Shown: one piece after another, positions 60,865 through 64,000 of the stretch
How the letters are laid out: every line of letters starts with the position of its first letter
Numbering within the stretch: position 1 is the first letter of the stretch
Assembly: GCA_050288105.1 (NCBI GenBank)
Contig: JBNKDE010000005.1
Span: 62,001-126,000 of the forward strand
DNA: 64,000 nucleotides
Reading direction: 5' to 3'
Source of the DNA: JACNJF01 sp050288105
GTDB taxonomy: Bacteria > Pseudomonadota > Gammaproteobacteria > GCA-001735895
The notes under the pieces: generated by a model
Databases searched by the model: none
Told to the model about the DNA's origin: nothing
What the model saw: only the letters and a program-made list of their open reading frames with translations
Made by a program: the position numbers and the translations under genes

Positions 60865-62550
60865 ATGACTCAGCTAGCACTGATCGGTGAACTGAAACGG
60901 ATTGTGGGCAGGCGTCACGTGTTGATGTCTGCCCAGCAGACCGAGCGCTTTCGCAAAGGCTTTCGATCTGGAGAAGGCGAGGTGCTGGCGGTGGTTCAGC
61001 CCTTAACCCTGTTACAGCTATGGCAGGTTTTAAAATCCTGCGTTAGCGCCGATAAAATTGTGATTATGCAGGCGGCTAATACCGGGCTGACGGAAGGATC
61101 TACGCCCAAGGGCAGTTACGATCGTGAAGTCGTATTGATTAATACGCGCCGCATGCAGGCTATTCATACGCTAGATGGCGGGCGGCAGGTGATCAGTTTT
61201 CCCGGTGCCACACTGTTTGCACTGGAAAAACTGTTGCAACCGTTTAAACGCCAGCCGCACTCGGTGATCGGCTCATCCTGCATTGGTGCTTCGATAGTGG
61301 GTGGGGTTTGTAATAATTCAGGAGGTTCTCTGGTTGAGCGTGGTCCTTCCTATACCGAGTTGTCGCTGTACGCACAGATTAATGCGGCGGGTGAGTTGGA
61401 GCTAGTGAACCATCTGGGTATAGAGCTGGGTGCGACCGCGGAAGAAATTCTAACCCGACTGGAAGCGCGTCACTACAGCGCTGACGATGTCATCCAAAAC
61501 CAGGCCAAAGCCTCAGATACCGAGTATGTACATCGGGTTCGAGATATACAGGCCGACACGCCTGCGCGTTTTAATGCGGATCAATCGCGCCTGTATGAAG
61601 CGGCAGGTTGTGCAGGGAAGCTGGCCGTGTTTGCCGTCCGCCTCGATACCTATCCTGTCAACGGGGCTGAAAAGGTCTTCTATATCGGCACTAACGACAG
61701 CGCCGATCTGACCCAGATTCGTCGTCATATACTGAGTCATTTTAAAACCCTGCCGGTGAGTGCTGAATACCTGCACCGAGAGGCTTTCGACATAGCCGAA
61801 GAGTATGGTAAGGATACCGTTCTGATGATCGACAAACTGGGTACCGACAAATTACCCGCCATGTTTGCACTAAAAGGTGCCATAGATGCTTGGCTAAATA
61901 AACTTGCATGGTTGCCCAGAAACCTGATTGATCGCACATTGCAGCTGTTGAGTCGGCTATGGCCAAACCTGTTACCCAGGCGCATGCGCGAATGGCGTAT
62001 GCGCTATGAACATCATCTTATTCTTAAAATGCATGATGACGGTATCGGCGAAGCAGCAAGTTACCTGCAACAGTTTTTTGCTGCCTGCGATGGTGATTAC
62101 TTTGTCTGTGATGAACGTGAAGCTCGCATCGCCGGTTTGCACCGTTTTGCCGCAGCCGGTGCTGCGATCCGCTATCAGGCGGTTCATCAGGATAAAGTTG
62201 AAGATATGCTGGCACTGGATATAGCGCTCAGGCGGAATGAGCAGGACTGGTTTGAAAACCTGCCCCCTGAGCTTGATGAAAAGATTCTGCATCGCCTGTA
62301 TTATGGACATTTTCTGTGCCATGTATTGCATCAGGATTACATTGTTAAGAAAGGAGTGGATGTTAAAGCGTTGAAAAAAGCCATGTTAGAGCTGCTTGAT
62401 CAGCGCGGTGCAGAGTATCCGGCTGAACATAATGTAGGTCATCTTTATCGGGCAAAACCGGCGTTGTCAGCGTTTTATAAAAATATTGACCCAACCAATT
62501 CGTTTAATCCGGGTATTGGTCAAATGTCAAAGCTGAAGTTTTATCGCTAA
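60865..62550 (+). CDS. dld: quinone-dependent D-lactate dehydrogenase
   Basis: A 561-residue FAD-dependent, membrane-associated enzyme oxidising D-lactate to pyruvate and reducing quinone. The ATG at 60865 is chosen; a TTG two codons earlier overlaps the dctM stop. The FAD domain shows VIMQAANTGLTEGSTPKGSY, GSSCIGASIVGGVCNNSGGS and LVERGPSYTELSLYAQIN. The C-terminus ends in NSFNPGIGQMSKLKFYR. Length fits Dld of Escherichia coli (about 570). It is fourth in dctPQM-dld. Confidence 0.92.
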   Translation: MTQLALIGELKRIVGRRHVLMSAQQTERFRKGFRSGEGEVLAVVQPLTLLQLWQVLKSCVSADKIVIMQAANTGLTEGSTPKGSYDREVVLINTRRMQAIHTLDGGRQVISFPGATLFALEKLLQPFKRQPHSVIGSSCIGASIVGGVCNNSGGSLVERGPSYTELSLYAQINAAGELELVNHLGIELGATAEEILTRLEARHYSADDVIQNQAKASDTEYVHRVRDIQADTPARFNADQSRLYEAAGCAGKLAVFAVRLDTYPVNGAEKVFYIGTNDSADLTQIRRHILSHFKTLPVSAEYLHREAFDIAEEYGKDTVLMIDKLGTDKLPAMFALKGAIDAWLNKLAWLPRNLIDRTLQLLSRLWPNLLPRRMREWRMRYEHHLILKMHDDGIGEAASYLQQFFAACDGDYFVCDEREARIAGLHRFAAAGAAIRYQAVHQDKVEDMLALDIALRRNEQDWFENLPPELDEKILHRLYYGHFLCHVLHQDYIVKKGVDVKALKKAMLELLDQRGAEYPAEHNVGHLYRAKPALSAFYKNIDPTNSFNPGIGQMSKLKFYR

Positions 62551-62865
62551 CGCGTTAAATTTCAATTTAAAACTTTTGCTGTTGGCTAATAAGGATATTA
62601 ACCATAAACGAATAAGCTTAATTAATTAAATTAATAGATGTATATTAAATTCTTGATAGTATGCACCCGAAATAAACTCTGGACGTACCACAACAATGGC
62701 GCCAGGGATAACAAAGGACTAAACAAAGTCCACTATTAACCGGCCGACAATGGTGATCCCATTGTGCGGGGGTGAATAAACTGATCTTACATGTCAGCCA
62801 GCGGATAGTTAAATCGTTAGCCACATAGGTTTGTCCATCTCCAGGCCACCAAGTTTGGAGAAGAC
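62551..62865. other. 315-base leader/intergenic region before aceE
   Basis: No gene. It contains a short hairpin (62747-62765, arms ACAATGG/CCATTGT) and A+T-rich sequence near 62550-62660. It holds the aceE promoter by position; the boxes were not fixed. Confidence 0.6.
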
Positions 62866-64000
62866 ATGAGCAAGATAATCCAGGATCTCGATCCCCAGGA
62901 GACCGCCGAGTGGGAAGAGTCGATAGATGTGGTAATCGAACGGGATGGCAGCGAGCGCGCGCAATTCCTGTTACGAAAAACTATTGATAAAGCCTACGAA
63001 GGTGGCGTAGAACCCCCCGATACTGTTCATACTCCTTACGTAAATACCATTCCGGTTGATAAGCAACCGCCTTATCCAGGTGACCTGGAAAACGAACGTA
63101 AGATATTGCGTGCGTTACGCTGGAACGCAACCGCGATGGTGGTGAACGCAAATCGCAAGCCTGCAGAGCCGGGCGGGCATATTGCCAGCTTTCAATCGTC
63201 TGCCATCATGTACGAAGTGGGTTACAACCATTTCTGGAAAGGCGCCAGTCATCCCAATGGTGCCGATATGATTTTCATCCAGGGTCACACTGCACCGGGT
63301 ACCTATGCCAGGGCGTTTCTGGAAGGCCGGATCACTCAGGAGCAACTGGAAAACTTTCGTATAGAAGCCGCTGGCAAGGGCCTGTCTTCTTATCCGCATC
63401 CCTATCTGATGCCCGATTTCTGGCAGTTTTCAACTGTGTCCATGGGGCTGGGACCAATCATGGCGATCTATCAGGCACGCTTTTTAAAGTACCTGGAACA
63501 TCGCGGGTTGGCGAAGAAGGCGGAAAAACATGCTGAAGGTCGCAAGGTTTGGGCGTTTCTTGGCGATGGTGAAATGGATGAGCCAGAATCACAGGGCGCT
63601 ATTTCGCTGGCAGCACGCGAAAAGCTGGATAACCTGATTTTTGTGGTGAACTGTAATCTTCAACGTCTGGATGGTCCGGTACGCGGCAATGGCAAGATTG
63701 TGCAGGAGCTGGAAGGTAACTTTAAAGGTGCCGGATGGCAGGTGATTAAGGTGCTGTGGGGCTCCGGCTGGGACCGCCTGCTTGAACGCGATACCAACTG
63801 CCTGTTACATCAACGCATGATGGAATGTGTGGATGGTGAGTACCAGAATTTCAAGAACAAGGGCGGGGCTTACGTACGGGAGCATTTCTTCGGCAAGTAT
63901 CCTGAGCTGAAGGAAATGGTTGCCGATATGACCGATGATGAAATTTATTATGATCTGATTCGCGGCGGTCATGACCAGGAAAAGCTATTTGCCGCCTATA
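62866..64000 (+). CDS. aceE: pyruvate dehydrogenase E1 component AceE, N-terminal part (3' end outside window)
   Basis: The first 378 codons of the homodimeric thiamine-diphosphate-dependent E1 of the pyruvate dehydrogenase complex, which decarboxylates pyruvate and acetylates lipoyl-E2. The start MSKIIQDLDPQETAEWEESI fits the family, and TTGGAG lies just before the ATG. Familiar stretches include HIASFQSSAIMYEVGYNHFW, SSYPHPYLMPDFWQFSTVSM and the thiamine/Mg region KVWAFLGDGEMDEPESQGAI with GDGEMDEPE. The rest of the protein lies beyond the window. Sitting after the lactate operons, it fits onward use of pyruvate. It is not captured by a complete frame because it is cut by the edge. Confidence 0.95.
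   Translation, partial: MSKIIQDLDPQETAEWEESIDVVIERDGSERAQFLLRKTIDKAYEGGVEPPDTVHTPYVNTIPVDKQPPYPGDLENERKILRALRWNATAMVVNANRKPAEPGGHIASFQSSAIMYEVGYNHFWKGASHPNGADMIFIQGHTAPGTYARAFLEGRITQEQLENFRIEAAGKGLSSYPHPYLMPDFWQFSTVSMGLGPIMAIYQARFLKYLEHRGLAKKAEKHAEGRKVWAFLGDGEMDEPESQGAISLAAREKLDNLIFVVNCNLQRLDGPVRGNGKIVQELEGNFKGAGWQVIKVLWGSGWDRLLERDTNCLLHQRMMECVDGEYQNFKNKGGAYVREHFFGKYPELKEMVADMTDDEIYYDLIRGGHDQEKLFAAY

Noticed and set aside
1..64000. CRISPR arrays, tRNA/rRNA genes, integrase, phage genes
   Set aside because: None were recognised in the intergenic stretches or among the reading frames.

Overview
The window is a dense piece of a proteobacterial chromosome. Gene content (rsxABCDGE with nth nearby, glcDEF, xylAB/xylFGH/xylR, lutABC, dld, aceE, an ArgT/HisQMP-type transporter) points to a free-living, respiring Gammaproteobacterium. 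A cupin DMSP lyase (DddL family) suggests a marine or coastal life. No genus is assigned. No rRNA, tRNA, CRISPR array, intact insertion sequence or prophage was seen. Two genes run off the ends: the acetoacetyl-CoA synthetase tail at the left and aceE at the right.

Layout. 1-5.5 kb: aacS tail, uppP, a degenerate HD-domain protein, a MarC-family membrane protein and a fused kinase-like/P-loop protein. 5.5-11.1 kb: glycolate oxidase glcDEF, divergent from an alanine/serine-glyoxylate aminotransferase and a VanZ-like protein; together they turn glycolate into glyoxylate and then glycine. 11.1-12.8 kb: a three-gene unit of ECF sigma factor, membrane anti-sigma factor with a periplasmic DsrE-like domain, and a secreted DsrE-like paralogue. 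12.9-16.1 kb: nadC, a LolA-like periplasmic protein, a DUF1841 protein and nth. 16.1-25.1 kb: a PhnD-like binding protein paired with a GGDEF-EAL-CZB receptor, then rsxEGDCBA. The pair lies between rsx and nth, which are adjacent in Escherichia coli.

25.1-34.1 kb: a stand-alone trpB, an uncalled 53-residue membrane protein, a Bax-like glucosaminidase, a polysaccharide deacetylase, a CbiX-like chelatase, phnN, and a basic-amino-acid ABC transporter. 34.2-37.7 kb: a DMSP lyase, then a beta-carbonic anhydrase with a near-consensus sigma-54 promoter facing a sigma-54 activator. 37.8-40.7 kb: a KAP P-loop NTPase, gene debris and an M23 peptidase.

40.7-53.4 kb: a xylose block with transporter xylFHG, regulator xylR, xylB, xylA, an aldose epimerase and a Gfo/Idh/MocA oxidoreductase. 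A di-haem cytochrome c peroxidase and an ASPIC/UnbV protein are embedded in it. A 20-bp identical direct repeat lies on each side of the block. 53.6-62.6 kb: a lactate module. lutR-lutABC (L-lactate oxidation) diverges from a TRAP transporter dctPQM and a quinone-dependent D-lactate dehydrogenase, with FadR/PdhR-type palindromes between them. The window ends in aceE, the next step for the pyruvate made from lactate.

The least ordinary items are the sigma/anti-sigma-DsrE unit, the carbonic anhydrase with its sigma-54 activator, the PhnD-like/GGDEF-EAL-CZB pair, and the DMSP lyase with a TetR-type palindrome upstream. Functions are inferred by reading the proteins; no database search was run.
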